A DNA stretch of 64,000 bases from Helicobacter pylori (GTDB lineage Bacteria; Campylobacterota; Campylobacteria; Campylobacterales; Helicobacteraceae). Location of the stretch: the NCBI RefSeq assembly GCF_001653455.1, contig NZ_CP011486.1, positions 992,001-1,056,000 on the forward strand, given 5' to 3'. This document shows, piece after piece, positions 1-8,137 of this stretch. Under the pieces are notes generated by a model. The model was not told the DNA's origin. It saw only the letters and a list, made by a program, of their open reading frames with translations, and searched no databases. Both the position numbers and the translations under genes were made by a program. Each line of letters starts with the position of its first letter. Within the stretch, counting starts at the first letter, position 1.

Positions 1-372
1 TATCAACAAAATATCTAAAGACAACCGGTCTTTCATGAAAGTGTAGAAATCATCGCCCTTAATGCTTCTAGACAAACGCTTTTTGATTTTCTCTTGCTCT
101 TTTAGATTTTTATTAATATCAATCCCTATCTTATCCCTTTCATTCAACACTTTAGAAGTCAAACTTTTAATCAAGTCATTCTTTTGGGTGTTGTATAGAG
201 AAATCTCAGCGCTCCTTTCAGGGTTTTTCTTGTAAGTTTCAATGACTTGATTGAGTTGGTTGATTTGATTGAAAATCAAAAACAAATCCACCGCATCTGT
301 CTCGTGCTCTTCGGCCCTCAAAGGATTCAAAAACAATGATAATACCAATACCCACCACAATAATAAACGCAT
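1..372 (-). CDS. MscS-family mechanosensitive channel, N-terminal part only
   Basis: The gene runs leftward off the window, so only the first 124 codons are present. The product starts with a hydrophobic signal or membrane segment (MRLLLWWVLVLSLFLNPLRA). A charged, helix-rich periplasmic stretch of Asn, Gln and Lys follows, as in the long N-terminal domains of YnaI/MscS-like channels. The membrane and pore domains that would prove the family lie outside the window. The assignment rests mainly on recall of HP0415, which occupies this place beside the tRNA cluster and the HpaA paralogue. The ATG at 370-372 lies about 50 nt downstream of a TATAAT box. Such channels release solutes on hypo-osmotic shock. 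Confidence 0.6.
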   Translation of the reverse strand, partial: MRLLLWWVLVLSLFLNPLRAEEHETDAVDLFLIFNQINQLNQVIETYKKNPERSAEISLYNTQKNDLIKSLTSKVLNERDKIGIDINKNLKEQEKIKKRLSRSIKGDDFYTFMKDRLSLDILLI

Positions 373-422
373 GCAAAAACCCCACTAAAAACAAGATAAA
401 ATTCCTCTCATTATTCTTTTCA

Positions 423-428
423 ATTATA
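423..428 (-). promoter_or_regulatory. Putative -10 box for the MscS-type gene
   Basis: On the minus strand this reads TATAAT, preceded by TGG in an A/T-rich stretch, about 50 nt upstream of the ATG at 372. H. pylori sigma-80 promoters usually show a clear TATAAT and no fixed -35 box. Confidence 0.5.
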
Positions 429-665
429 CCAAAATTTAGAAACGCTTTTACCCCCTAAAACCATAATCCAAAAAACGCTTTTTATCTCTAATTCTAGCCC
501 TAAGGATTAGATCTTATCCTAAATGTTTGCAAGCCTTTTTTAAATGGAATTTAATGTTGTTGGTCAAGGGCTTAAAGTTTAATTTTATGGTGTGGTTTTC
601 TCTGTTAGTGTGTTTTAGTGAACCCACCCCTTTCTAAAGCAAGGGACTTCCTAACTAAAGCGTCC

Positions 666-693
666 CAACGGACACTAACCAACGGACACTAAC
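666..693. repeat. 14-bp tandem direct repeat, two copies
   Basis: CAACGGACACTAAC occurs twice with no gap (666-679 and 680-693). Part of it, ACACTAAC, is the reverse complement of GTTAGTGT at about 604-611, so the area can also fold back. A GGGAC/GTCCC pair lies just upstream. Function unknown. Confidence 0.7.
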
Positions 694-929
694 ATGAAAG
701 GCTTTGTTCTTTAAAGTCTGCATGGACATTCCCTGCCCCAAAAAGGCTAGAGGTATTTTGCTGTCTTTTAGTTTAAATATAGTCTAACGGCTATGCACTT
801 GCATCTTGCAACTTTAAAGTGCAGAGTTTTTCGTGCTGTTTTAATAAAGGCTCTTTTTAGATCGCTGTATCATTATAGCTTTGAGTATTTTTAAATTTTA
901 CGATTAAAACCCAATGAAAACAAAGCCTT

Positions 930-1200
930 GATTTTAAAACACTCTTGCTTGATTCATCTTTTTATAGTAGGATTTCAAGGATAGGTCGTAGTCAAAAAGC
1001 TTTCCCTGTCCGGTGCAATAAAGTCACGGATAATGTGCATATCTTTTATTCTTGTGCGTTTCTCATTTTTAAATTCTCATAATCGCTTTTGTTAATGTTC
1101 TTCGTGTAAGATTTAAATGGTGAGTTTAGAGAGTTCCAACCCTATCTCTTGTAATTGGGCTATAGGGCGAAAATGGTGGCCCGTTCTCACTTTGTATTGT
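930..1200 (-). pseudogene. Decayed coding remnant, family unknown
   Basis: Read leftward, short open pieces lie in different frames. They include ENGPPFSPYSPITRDR near 1150-1190, SLNSPFKSYTKNINKSDYEN near 1065-1130, and TGQGKLFDYDLSLKSYYKKM near 940-1015, the last running on to an in-frame stop. Each has protein-like composition but they are separated by stops and frame changes, as expected of an old frameshifted gene. I cannot assign a family. A competing third frame also has long open pieces, so the reading is uncertain, and an RNA gene cannot be excluded. Confidence 0.35.
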
Positions 1201-1393
1201 CTAACTAATCGTTTTTAAAACGCTTTTAGGCTTCAAAAGGCTTAAAAAATATTAAAAGGGATTTATCATCAATCTTTGGAAGAAAAAACCATAAAAACAT
1301 AGTATCCTATGCCTACAAGAAAAACAAGAATTAAAAAAATGAGCAATCCCCACTCTAAAGAATCCATAATTCCTCTTTAAAGAATGTTAAAAG

Positions 1394-1470
1394 TGGTGCG
1401 CTTGGCAGGACTCGAACCTGCGACCTACGGCTTAGAAGGCTGTTGCTCTATCCAGCTGAGCTACAAGCGC
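1394..1470 (-). tRNA. tRNA-Arg (anticodon UCU)
   Basis: The minus strand folds as a cloverleaf. The acceptor GCGCTTG pairs with CAAGCGC, followed by discriminator A and encoded CCA. The anticodon loop CTTCTAA carries TCT and the T-loop is GGTTCGAGTCC. It is the last of four leftward tRNA genes. Confidence 0.95.
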
Positions 1471-1487
1471 ATGATACTAGCGTTAGG

Positions 1488-1564
1488 TGGTACGCCCGAA
1501 GGGAGTCGAACCCCTAACCCCCAGATCCGAAGTCTGGTGCTCTATCCAATTGAGCTACGAACGC
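1488..1564 (-). tRNA. tRNA-Arg (anticodon UCG)
   Basis: Minus-strand cloverleaf with anticodon stem CCAGA/TCTGG around CTTCGGA (TCG). CCA is encoded. The acceptor stem GCGTTCG/CGGGCGT contains several G-U pairs. It sits 17 nt from the neighbouring tRNA-Arg, probably in one transcript. Confidence 0.93.
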
Positions 1565-1623
1565 TTACAATTCAAATAAAGAAACGACTAATATAAACTT
1601 GGCAAAACACTTATTTAATAAGA

Positions 1624-1701
1624 TGGGGTGGAAGATGGGAATTGAACCCACGACCCTCAGGACCACAATCTGATGCTCTAACCAACTGAGCTACTCCCAC
1701 C
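1624..1701 (-). tRNA. tRNA-His (anticodon GUG)
   Basis: Minus-strand cloverleaf with anticodon loop TTGTGGT (GTG). The encoded extra 5' G (position -1) faces C73, as expected for tRNA-His, and CCA is encoded. Confidence 0.95.
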
Positions 1702-1763
1702 ATTGAAAGGAAGCGATATTTTACCAAAGAATTTTAAACAGAACAACAAATTATGTAAAAAAG

Positions 1764-1841
1764 TGGTCGGGGCGAAAGGATTCGAACCTTCGACCCCTTG
1801 GTCCCAAACCAAGTGCGCTAACCAGACTGCGCTACGCCCCG
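1764..1841 (-). tRNA. tRNA-Pro (anticodon UGG)
   Basis: Minus-strand cloverleaf. The acceptor CGGGGCG pairs with CGCCCCG, the anticodon loop TTTGGGA carries TGG, the T-loop is GGTTCGAATCC and CCA is encoded. It is the promoter-proximal member of the Pro-His-Arg-Arg cluster. Confidence 0.95.
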
Positions 1842-2014
1842 AAATTTTCACATGAAGCGTTATTATAACTAAATTTTTTGATTTTTGAGCGTAATTTTTC
1901 AAAAATGCCGCTAAAACCAAAAACAACGCTCAAAAAATAATCCAACTCCCCCACCCTTTTAAAAAGCCACCATTCAAAAGCGGCTCTAAATGTTTTTAAG
2001 CTTTTTCTTAAAAA

Positions 2015-2764
2015 CTACTTTCGTTTTTTCATTTCACTAGAAACTTTTTCATAGTGATCCATGTGTTTTTTGCTTAACTCTTTGGTGATATGCACCATCA
2101 CTTTGTGGTAGGCTTGATTCATGATTTTTCTAATGGCTTGATCATGATCGGTTTCTTTAATCCTATGCACAAAAGTTTTGGGGACAAAACCTCCAGAATT
2201 GGTGCGTCGCAACTCCACCCTTTCAATCACAGCCTTAATCTTTGAAACATCAATAACAAAGCTATGGATAATATCTTCACTTTTGGGTTCAACGAAATTC
2301 AATTTCAAAGACCCTGAAGACATGTCTATCACTCTTTCTTCACTAAGTGCATCGCTTTCTTCTACAATATCTTCCAAGATAGCCACATTCCCATCCATGT
2401 TCAAAACGAGCAACGCTTTTTCTTTAATGTCTTGAGGGATTTCGCTAGCATCTTTATACTGCGAAACGCTATAGCCCTTCCTCTCTAAGAAACTACTCAA
2501 TTGGAGGAATAAAGACTTCTCAAACTCTTTTTGATAATTTTCAGGGATAACCTTATTGGCCTCTATCTTAGGATCAATTAAGACAACTAGATGGTTATTT
2601 TTAGGCTCTTGCTTGCCTTTAATAGGATAGTGGAAATGCAAATCCACAGACTCGCCCATATTGTTGTGCTGTTGCTTTGCGGGCATTCCATCAGCTAGAG
2701 CCGTATAAAACGCCCCACTCACTAATAACGATCCTAAAACTACTGCTAAACTACCTTTTTTCAT
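2015..2764 (-). CDS. HpaA paralogue (neuraminyllactose-binding haemagglutinin family)
   Basis: A 249-residue exported protein of the HpaA family, equivalent to HP0410 by position and sequence. HpaA itself is an H. pylori surface and flagellar-sheath lipoprotein. The start MKKGSLAVVLG is chosen because AAGGAAG precedes it; an in-frame extension upstream lacks a signal sequence. The signal peptide ends near ALA-DG. It has no cysteine lipobox, so unlike HpaA it is probably not lipidated. HpaA's proposed sialic-acid motif KRTIQK is replaced here by RRTNSG near residue 195. The tail is very basic (SSEMKKRK). The function of the paralogue is unproven. It lies 76 nt downstream of guaA on the same strand. 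Confidence 0.8.
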   Translation of the reverse strand: MKKGSLAVVLGSLLVSGAFYTALADGMPAKQQHNNMGESVDLHFHYPIKGKQEPKNNHLVVLIDPKIEANKVIPENYQKEFEKSLFLQLSSFLERKGYSVSQYKDASEIPQDIKEKALLVLNMDGNVAILEDIVEESDALSEERVIDMSSGSLKLNFVEPKSEDIIHSFVIDVSKIKAVIERVELRRTNSGGFVPKTFVHRIKETDHDQAIRKIMNQAYHKVMVHITKELSKKHMDHYEKVSSEMKKRK

Positions 2765-2840
2765 TAACTTCCTTTCTTTTTTAAAATCAAATTCTAATCT
2801 TACCCAAAAAATCCCACTTTTAGCGCTATTTTTAAGATAA

Positions 2841-4367
2841 TCATTCCCATTCAATCGTTCCTGGTGGTTTAGAGGTAATATCATACACCACCCTATTGAT
2901 TCCGCTCACTTCATTAGTGATGCGGTTAGAAACTTTTTCTAAAAAAGAATGCTCTAAAAATGAAAAGCTCGCCGTCATGCCATCGCTCGCATTCACCGCT
3001 CTTAAGCAAATGGCGTTTTCATAAGTGCGATTATCCCCCATCACCCCCACAGAATGGACATTCAATAGCACGCAAAAGGCTTGCCAAACCTTGTCATACA
3101 AATTCGCTTTTTTAAGCTCTTCTATAAAAATAAAATCCGCCTCTTGCAAGCGTTTGATTTTACTCTCGCTAACCTCGCCTAAAATCCTTACCGCAAGTCC
3201 AGGCCCAGGGAAAGGGTGGCGCATTAAAAAATCTTGGCTAACGCCTAGTTCTTTACCTAACGATCGCACCTCATCTTTAAACAACTCCCTTAAAGGCTCT
3301 ATGAGTTTAAAGTCCATCCATTCAGGCAGTCCGCCCACATTATGGTGGGTTTTTATCACTTTTGAAGGCCCTTTAACGCTCACGGATTCAATCACATCAG
3401 GGTATAAAGTGCCTTGGGCTAAAAATTCAATTTTGCCTTTCAAATGGTGCTTTTTGGCTTCTTTTTCAAACGCTTCAATAAAAGTCTCGCCGATGATTTT
3501 CCGCTTCAATTCAGGCTCGCTCACGCCCTTTAATTTAGACAAAAAGATTTCTTTAGCGTCTATGGTGTTTAAAGGGATTTGCAAATCCTTAAACATCGCT
3601 TGGACTCTTTCTTTTTCATTTTTACGCAACAAGCCATGATCCACAAAAACAGCGATCAGATTATCCTTAATGGCTCTGTGTAATAGCGTAGCGACCACCG
3701 TAGAATCCACGCCCCCACTCACCGCACACAAAACCTTAGCGTTAGAAATTTTTTCTTTCAATCGTGCGATCTCTTTTTGAGCGAAATGTTGCATCCCCCA
3801 AGTTTTTTCGCAACCGCAAACCAAAAGGGCGAAATTTTCTAAAATCTTCCCCCCCTCTTCGCTTTGAATGACTTCTGGGTGGAATTGCAAGCCAAAAACC
3901 TTTGCGCTTTCAATCGCGCAATGGGGCGAATTAGGGCTTTTTGCAATGGTAGTGAAACCTTTTGGCAATGTTATGACCTTATCCATATGGCTCATCCACA
4001 CAAGGCTTTTTGCTTTCACGCCTTTAAAAATCACAGAATCGTGAATGATCTCTAAAGTAGCCTTGCCAAATTCTTGCTCATTTGCAGCGGCCACTACCCC
4101 CCCAAAAAAATCCACCAAATACTGCATGCCATAGCAAATCCCTAAAATCGGTAGATTCAAATCAAAGATCTTTTCACTGGGCTTGTAAGCGTCTTTAGCG
4201 TACACGCTCGCTGGCCCCCCGCTCAAAATCAAGCCTTTAGGGGCTTTTTTTTGAATGTTTTCTGCGCTTTCAAAAAAGGGGACTATTTCAGTATAAATCC
4301 CGCTCTCTCTCAATCTTCTAGCAATCAGCTGTGTGTATTGGCTCCCAAAATCTAATACTACAATCAT
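2841..4367 (-). CDS. guaA: GMP synthase (glutamine-hydrolysing)
   Basis: Converts XMP to GMP using ATP and glutamine, the last step of guanine nucleotide synthesis, in the cytoplasm. Residues 1-190 are a class I glutamine amidotransferase: the nucleophile Cys lies in GICYGMQ near residue 77 and the catalytic His in LQFHPEV near 163. Residues about 210-380 are the PP-loop ATP pyrophosphatase ([13 protein letters not shown]). The C-terminus is the dimerisation domain ending KPPGTIEWE. At 508 residues it is full length. The start ATG gives [18 protein letters not shown], the usual family N-terminus. It follows the small exported gene by 10 nt, suggesting one transcript. Confidence 0.97.
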   Translation of the reverse strand: MIVVLDFGSQYTQLIARRLRESGIYTEIVPFFESAENIQKKAPKGLILSGGPASVYAKDAYKPSEKIFDLNLPILGICYGMQYLVDFFGGVVAAANEQEFGKATLEIIHDSVIFKGVKAKSLVWMSHMDKVITLPKGFTTIAKSPNSPHCAIESAKVFGLQFHPEVIQSEEGGKILENFALLVCGCEKTWGMQHFAQKEIARLKEKISNAKVLCAVSGGVDSTVVATLLHRAIKDNLIAVFVDHGLLRKNEKERVQAMFKDLQIPLNTIDAKEIFLSKLKGVSEPELKRKIIGETFIEAFEKEAKKHHLKGKIEFLAQGTLYPDVIESVSVKGPSKVIKTHHNVGGLPEWMDFKLIEPLRELFKDEVRSLGKELGVSQDFLMRHPFPGPGLAVRILGEVSESKIKRLQEADFIFIEELKKANLYDKVWQAFCVLLNVHSVGVMGDNRTYENAICLRAVNASDGMTASFSFLEHSFLEKVSNRITNEVSGINRVVYDITSKPPGTIEWE

Positions 4368-4377
4368 CTCTCATTCT

Positions 4378-4863
4378 TTATTTTTGTTTTTGCGTTTTAT
4401 CATACTGGCTTTTATAATCCACTCTATGGCTTTCAGCCAACTCAGGCACTTTTTGGACAAACCAACGCTCCAATCTTTCTAATTTGTGCTTGTAAGAATT
4501 CCCACCTTTTGAGCAATACTGAGAATCAATCAGCGAAAAAACATAGAGCGTTTTATTTTCTTTAGATTGGAATAAAAACTCTTTATGAAAGAGCGCTTTT
4601 GCGGGCAAGCTATTCATTGAAGACTCCGATGATAAAAAAGCGTCAAACCCACAAAGTGCTTTTTTACTCAATTTGTTGCTTTTGGTGATCACAAAAACAA
4701 TTTCTTCTTTCATGTCTTGTTTAAAAGCCAATGAAAGCACATTTAAAAATGGCATGCCCAAACTTTTATCCACTTTAACCTTAAAATCTTTGGACGAACC
4801 CCCCAATAACACCCCTCCAAAAAAAAGCAATCCCACACACAAGCTCGTTTGAAACACACTCAT
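4378..4863 (-). CDS. Exported protein of unknown function (HP0408-like)
   Basis: A 161-residue protein with an N-terminal hydrophobic segment (SLCVGLLFFGGVLLGG) likely to be a signal peptide. The mature part is basic, with three cysteines and a Lys/Gln-rich tail (YDKTQKQK). I recognise no domain. It ends 10 nt before guaA on the same strand, so the two are probably co-transcribed, but nothing links their functions. A 167-nt gap separates it from bisC. Confidence 0.75.
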   Translation of the reverse strand: MSVFQTSLCVGLLFFGGVLLGGSSKDFKVKVDKSLGMPFLNVLSLAFKQDMKEEIVFVITKSNKLSKKALCGFDAFLSSESSMNSLPAKALFHKEFLFQSKENKTLYVFSLIDSQYCSKGGNSYKHKLERLERWFVQKVPELAESHRVDYKSQYDKTQKQK

Positions 4864-5030
4864 TTTTTATCATCCTTACTCATTATCAATATATCATTAC
4901 AGACTGCATGACGCATTAAGAAAGTATTATAATATAAAGATTGAGAATTAGCCCACGCTTTAGTGTGGCGAGTTGTCAAATCTTTCTTAAACAAAGACGC
5001 TTTCATAGCGGTATCTGTTTTCATTCCTTT

Positions 5031-7421
5031 TTAAGCTCCAATGATGCTTGGGGTTGAAATGGAATGATAGGACTTGACTAATTCATACCTTCTAAGTCTT
5101 CTAATATTGACTAAAGCGGTATTGACTGAAGTCGCTTGCGTCATGCTGCTAGTAGGACGCGAAGAAGTGAGCGCGTTCACATGCCCTGCATTGCACCGTG
5201 GGTTTCTAGCTCTCATTTCTTCTGGATCATACCACGCCCCTTCTTGGATACTCAAAACCCCTTGACGGATATTCTTAGTTACAAACGCCCCTGCTAACAA
5301 CCTCCCTCTAGCGTTAAACACTTCTACGATTTCACCATGCCTAATGCCTAATCTGTTAGCGTCTAGTTCGTTAATCATCACAGGCTCTCTGCCTTGAATC
5401 TTATACACATTCCTAACCCAAGTGTTATCAAGCTGTGAATTGACACGGTATTTTGGGTGTGGGGAAATTAAATGGAACGGATAAGTCTCAGCCATTTTAG
5501 AACCTAGCCACTCAGCTGGCTCAAACCAAGTAGGATGCCCTTTAAAATCAGCCAGTTTAAAATCCGCGCATTTTTGAGAAAAAATTTGAATTTTCCCACT
5601 CTCTGTATCAAGCTTGTTAGCGATAGGGTCTTGTCTGAATTTCGCATGGCGCACAAACTTTCTTGCATTTTCAGGGATTTCAAACTCCACAAAGCCATCC
5701 CTCCAAAATTGATCAAACGATTTCAAAGTAGGGCCATCGCTTTTTTCATAAAAGCCCTTAATCCATTCCATGTAACTCTTAGATTCAGTGAATCGTTGCT
5801 CTGTTTCATTGCCCCCAATACGCAAAGCAAGCTGCCTGAAAATCTCATAATCATCTTTAGATTCATAAACAGGCTCTATCACCTTACGCATGGCATAAAT
5901 CACATTCTTAGAGTAACTCCCCCCAAAAGTAATATCATCCCTCTCCATAGTGCTAGTAGAAGCAAGGACAATATCAGCGAATTTTGCTGTAGGCGTCCAC
6001 CAAGGCTCATGCACGATCACACAATCTAAGGTTCTTAAAGCGTTAATGAGTTCGTTTGTGTTAGCTTCATGCCCTAATAAATTCGCCCCACAACTATAGA
6101 TCATTTTGATTTTAGGCAATTGGAGTTTTTTACCCATAAAGTCAATTTCTTTACCCGGATTTAAAATCGCTTCAGAAACTCTCGATGCTGGAATAGCGCT
6201 TTTTATAGGATTATCCCCTTGTGAAATCATAGGAACAATTCTCGCTCCTGAACTCGCTTGAGCGTTCCCTCCATAATGCATAGAAAAGCCAAAGCCCCCA
6301 CCCGATAAGCCCACTTGACCAATCATGCTAGCCAAAACAATTAACGCCCAATCCGGTTGCTCGCCATATTGAGCTCTTTGCATGGCCCAATTACCCGCTA
6401 AAAAAGTGCGTTTAGAAACAAACAGATCCGCTAATTCTTTGATTTTTTCTGCATTCACTCCAGTGATTTGAGACGCCCATTCTAAAGTCTTAGGTATATT
6501 ATCGCCCTCCCCTAGCAAATAAGGTAAAAATTTATCAAAACCATCGGTGTATTTAGCGATAAACTCTTTATCGTATTGATTGCTTGTATAAAGATAATAC
6601 ATCATGCCTAACATTAACGCTACATCAGTGTTAGGGCGAATGGGTATCCATTCAGCATCAAAGGCTTGAGCGGTTTCGGTATAAATAGGATCAATACTAA
6701 TGAATTTAATACCAGCTCTTTTATATTTAGGGTAGTAGCTGTCATTGACATGGTTTGACACAAAATAATCAATGCGGTTGCATTTGAATAAATCCGCCCC
6801 CCACATGACATACACCTTACAATTTTTAATCATCTCTTCATGCGTGGTTTGTTGCGAATAAACTTCCATATCCCCCACAATCATAGGGTTTATCCTTGCG
6901 GCTGCACCATTGCTATACCCCCCATCAGTGTCAATAACCCCCCCTAAAGCCATGTTAAAAAAACGCCTCGCTAAATGATTGCAACGATGCAAGCTACCCG
7001 CATGCCCCCAGCCACCATAACTAGCGTTATAGATATTTTCTTTAGGGATTTCTTTAAGCTTTTTAGCCACTAATTCCAAAGCCACATCCCAACTCACGCG
7101 CACAAATTCTTCCCTCCCGCGCAATTCTTTATGGTTTTTTTTGTTTTCTAAGAAACTCTTACGCACACAAGGATACTTCACTCTGCTATCTGAATACACC
7201 CTATCTGCCATCGCTTTTAACATCATGGTAGGGTTATAATCGCTCTTTTGGGGGACAATATCCTTAATCACTCCATTTTGAACCTTTGCAATAAAAGGGC
7301 CAAAATGCGTTGCATGCGGAATGGATTCCACTTTTTCAAAAACACCAACAGCTTTTAAAGGATTAGCGCTAGCTAGCGCGACTGGGACTCCTTTTAGGAT
7401 ACTTCTGCGTGAAATGGACAT
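5031..7421 (-). CDS. bisC: Molybdopterin oxidoreductase, BisC/TorA/DMSO-reductase type
   Basis: A 796-residue molybdenum enzyme that probably reduces S- or N-oxides such as biotin or methionine sulfoxide in the periplasm. The N-terminus carries a twin-arginine export signal (SRRSILKG, residues 4-11), so the enzyme folds with its cofactor before export. The Mo-ligand serine of this subfamily is in DGGYSNGAA near residue 170. The N-terminal region lacks the Cys set for a 4Fe-4S cluster, which fits BisC/TorA and argues against DmsA or formate dehydrogenase. The C-terminal dinucleotide-binding domain (about 650-780) includes YRVNSQLDN and RLGIRHGEIVEVFNARGR. No membrane anchor or electron-transfer subunit is encoded beside it. 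The true substrate cannot be read from sequence. Confidence 0.88.
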   Translation of the reverse strand: MSISRRSILKGVPVALASANPLKAVGVFEKVESIPHATHFGPFIAKVQNGVIKDIVPQKSDYNPTMMLKAMADRVYSDSRVKYPCVRKSFLENKKNHKELRGREEFVRVSWDVALELVAKKLKEIPKENIYNASYGGWGHAGSLHRCNHLARRFFNMALGGVIDTDGGYSNGAAARINPMIVGDMEVYSQQTTHEEMIKNCKVYVMWGADLFKCNRIDYFVSNHVNDSYYPKYKRAGIKFISIDPIYTETAQAFDAEWIPIRPNTDVALMLGMMYYLYTSNQYDKEFIAKYTDGFDKFLPYLLGEGDNIPKTLEWASQITGVNAEKIKELADLFVSKRTFLAGNWAMQRAQYGEQPDWALIVLASMIGQVGLSGGGFGFSMHYGGNAQASSGARIVPMISQGDNPIKSAIPASRVSEAILNPGKEIDFMGKKLQLPKIKMIYSCGANLLGHEANTNELINALRTLDCVIVHEPWWTPTAKFADIVLASTSTMERDDITFGGSYSKNVIYAMRKVIEPVYESKDDYEIFRQLALRIGGNETEQRFTESKSYMEWIKGFYEKSDGPTLKSFDQFWRDGFVEFEIPENARKFVRHAKFRQDPIANKLDTESGKIQIFSQKCADFKLADFKGHPTWFEPAEWLGSKMAETYPFHLISPHPKYRVNSQLDNTWVRNVYKIQGREPVMINELDANRLGIRHGEIVEVFNARGRLLAGAFVTKNIRQGVLSIQEGAWYDPEEMRARNPRCNAGHVNALTSSRPTSSMTQATSVNTALVNIRRLRRYELVKSYHSISTPSIIGA

Positions 7422-7521
7422 GATTCTCCTTCAAGCTTGCATTCTGTCAAAACGCCTAAAATTCTAACATGTATTCATTGAAAATTATCGTTAATAAAAT
7501 CTCATGGCTAATATTGATTTA

Positions 7522-8112
7522 CTACTTTTTATTCACGCTGCTCATGTCAGCGACTTTCCCCCACATCAAGCGGTATTTCCTTTTCATAAATTCAATTTCT
7601 TCCCTGGCTTTATTGAGTTCATCTCGCATGACATCAATAGTCTTTTTATCTTCTTCATAGACTTCTTGCATAGAGATTAGAGCGTCTTTTAAAAACATGT
7701 TTTCATTTTTAAAGGCTGAAATCGTTTCATCTTTAGCGCTAATGACTTTATCATGCAAATTTAAAATCGTGTTAATGGTCTTTTCTACAAACACAGGCTC
7801 TAAAGAACGCCCGTTCATGTCCATAGAAATCAAATTGTTTTCCACTTTTTTAATCAAAGCGTTTGTCCCGCTGCTCGCATCAATCAAAAGCTTGTTGTTG
7901 CTGATTTTGCTTTTAATTTTGCCAATATTCACTAGCTCTAAGATCCTTTCTTTAGGAAGCCCTGAAAGATGGCTAAACTCCTCTAATTCAAGCCACGCTA
8001 AAGCGCTCAAATCTTCTAAAACCACCGGCTCTTGAGACTCTTTTTCTTTAATTTCTATCTCTTGCTTATTTTGTTGTGCCGCTTGCGCTTTGTTTAAATC
8101 TAAAATATCCAA
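7522..8112 (-). CDS. Coiled-coil protein with HTH-like segment (HP0406-like, DUF3972)
   Basis: A 196-residue cytoplasmic protein. Residues about 38-75 (WLELEEFSHLSGLPKERILE and following) resemble a MerR/excisionase-type helix-turn-helix that ends in a short wing. The C-terminal half is a long heptad coiled coil (roughly 115-185) rich in Glu and Lys. No enzyme motif is visible. I recall this as the epsilonproteobacterial DUF3972 family; function unknown. It lies 25 nt downstream of the cysteine desulfurase on the same strand. Confidence 0.7.
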   Translation of the reverse strand: MDILDLNKAQAAQQNKQEIEIKEKESQEPVVLEDLSALAWLELEEFSHLSGLPKERILELVNIGKIKSKISNNKLLIDASSGTNALIKKVENNLISMDMNGRSLEPVFVEKTINTILNLHDKVISAKDETISAFKNENMFLKDALISMQEVYEEDKKTIDVMRDELNKAREEIEFMKRKYRLMWGKVADMSSVNKK

Positions 8113-8137
8113 ATTTTTCCTTAAAAATAGTTTTAGC

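Larger units (their letters stand above)
373..1393. other. About 1 kb without an intact gene
   Basis: No open frame of useful length and no RNA gene I recognise. It holds the promoter of the MscS-type gene near its left end, a 14-bp tandem repeat at 666-693, a small nested hairpin at 795-822, and a minus-strand stretch at about 930-1200 that reads like a broken coding sequence. In strain 26695 I recall insertion-sequence genes (HP0413/HP0414) at this place. Nothing here is clearly an insertion-sequence end or transposase. Confidence 0.5.

Noticed and set aside
795-822. Hairpin resembling an IS200/IS605 terminal structure
   Set aside because: It is short, and no transposase or known end sequence accompanies it; left as an unexplained fold.
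1384-1926. Small open frames on both strands across the tRNA cluster
   Set aside because: They overlap four clear cloverleaf tRNA genes and have no protein features beyond that.
3025-3639. A 204-codon rightward open frame
   Set aside because: It lies wholly inside guaA on the other strand and has no start signal; it is a shadow of that gene.
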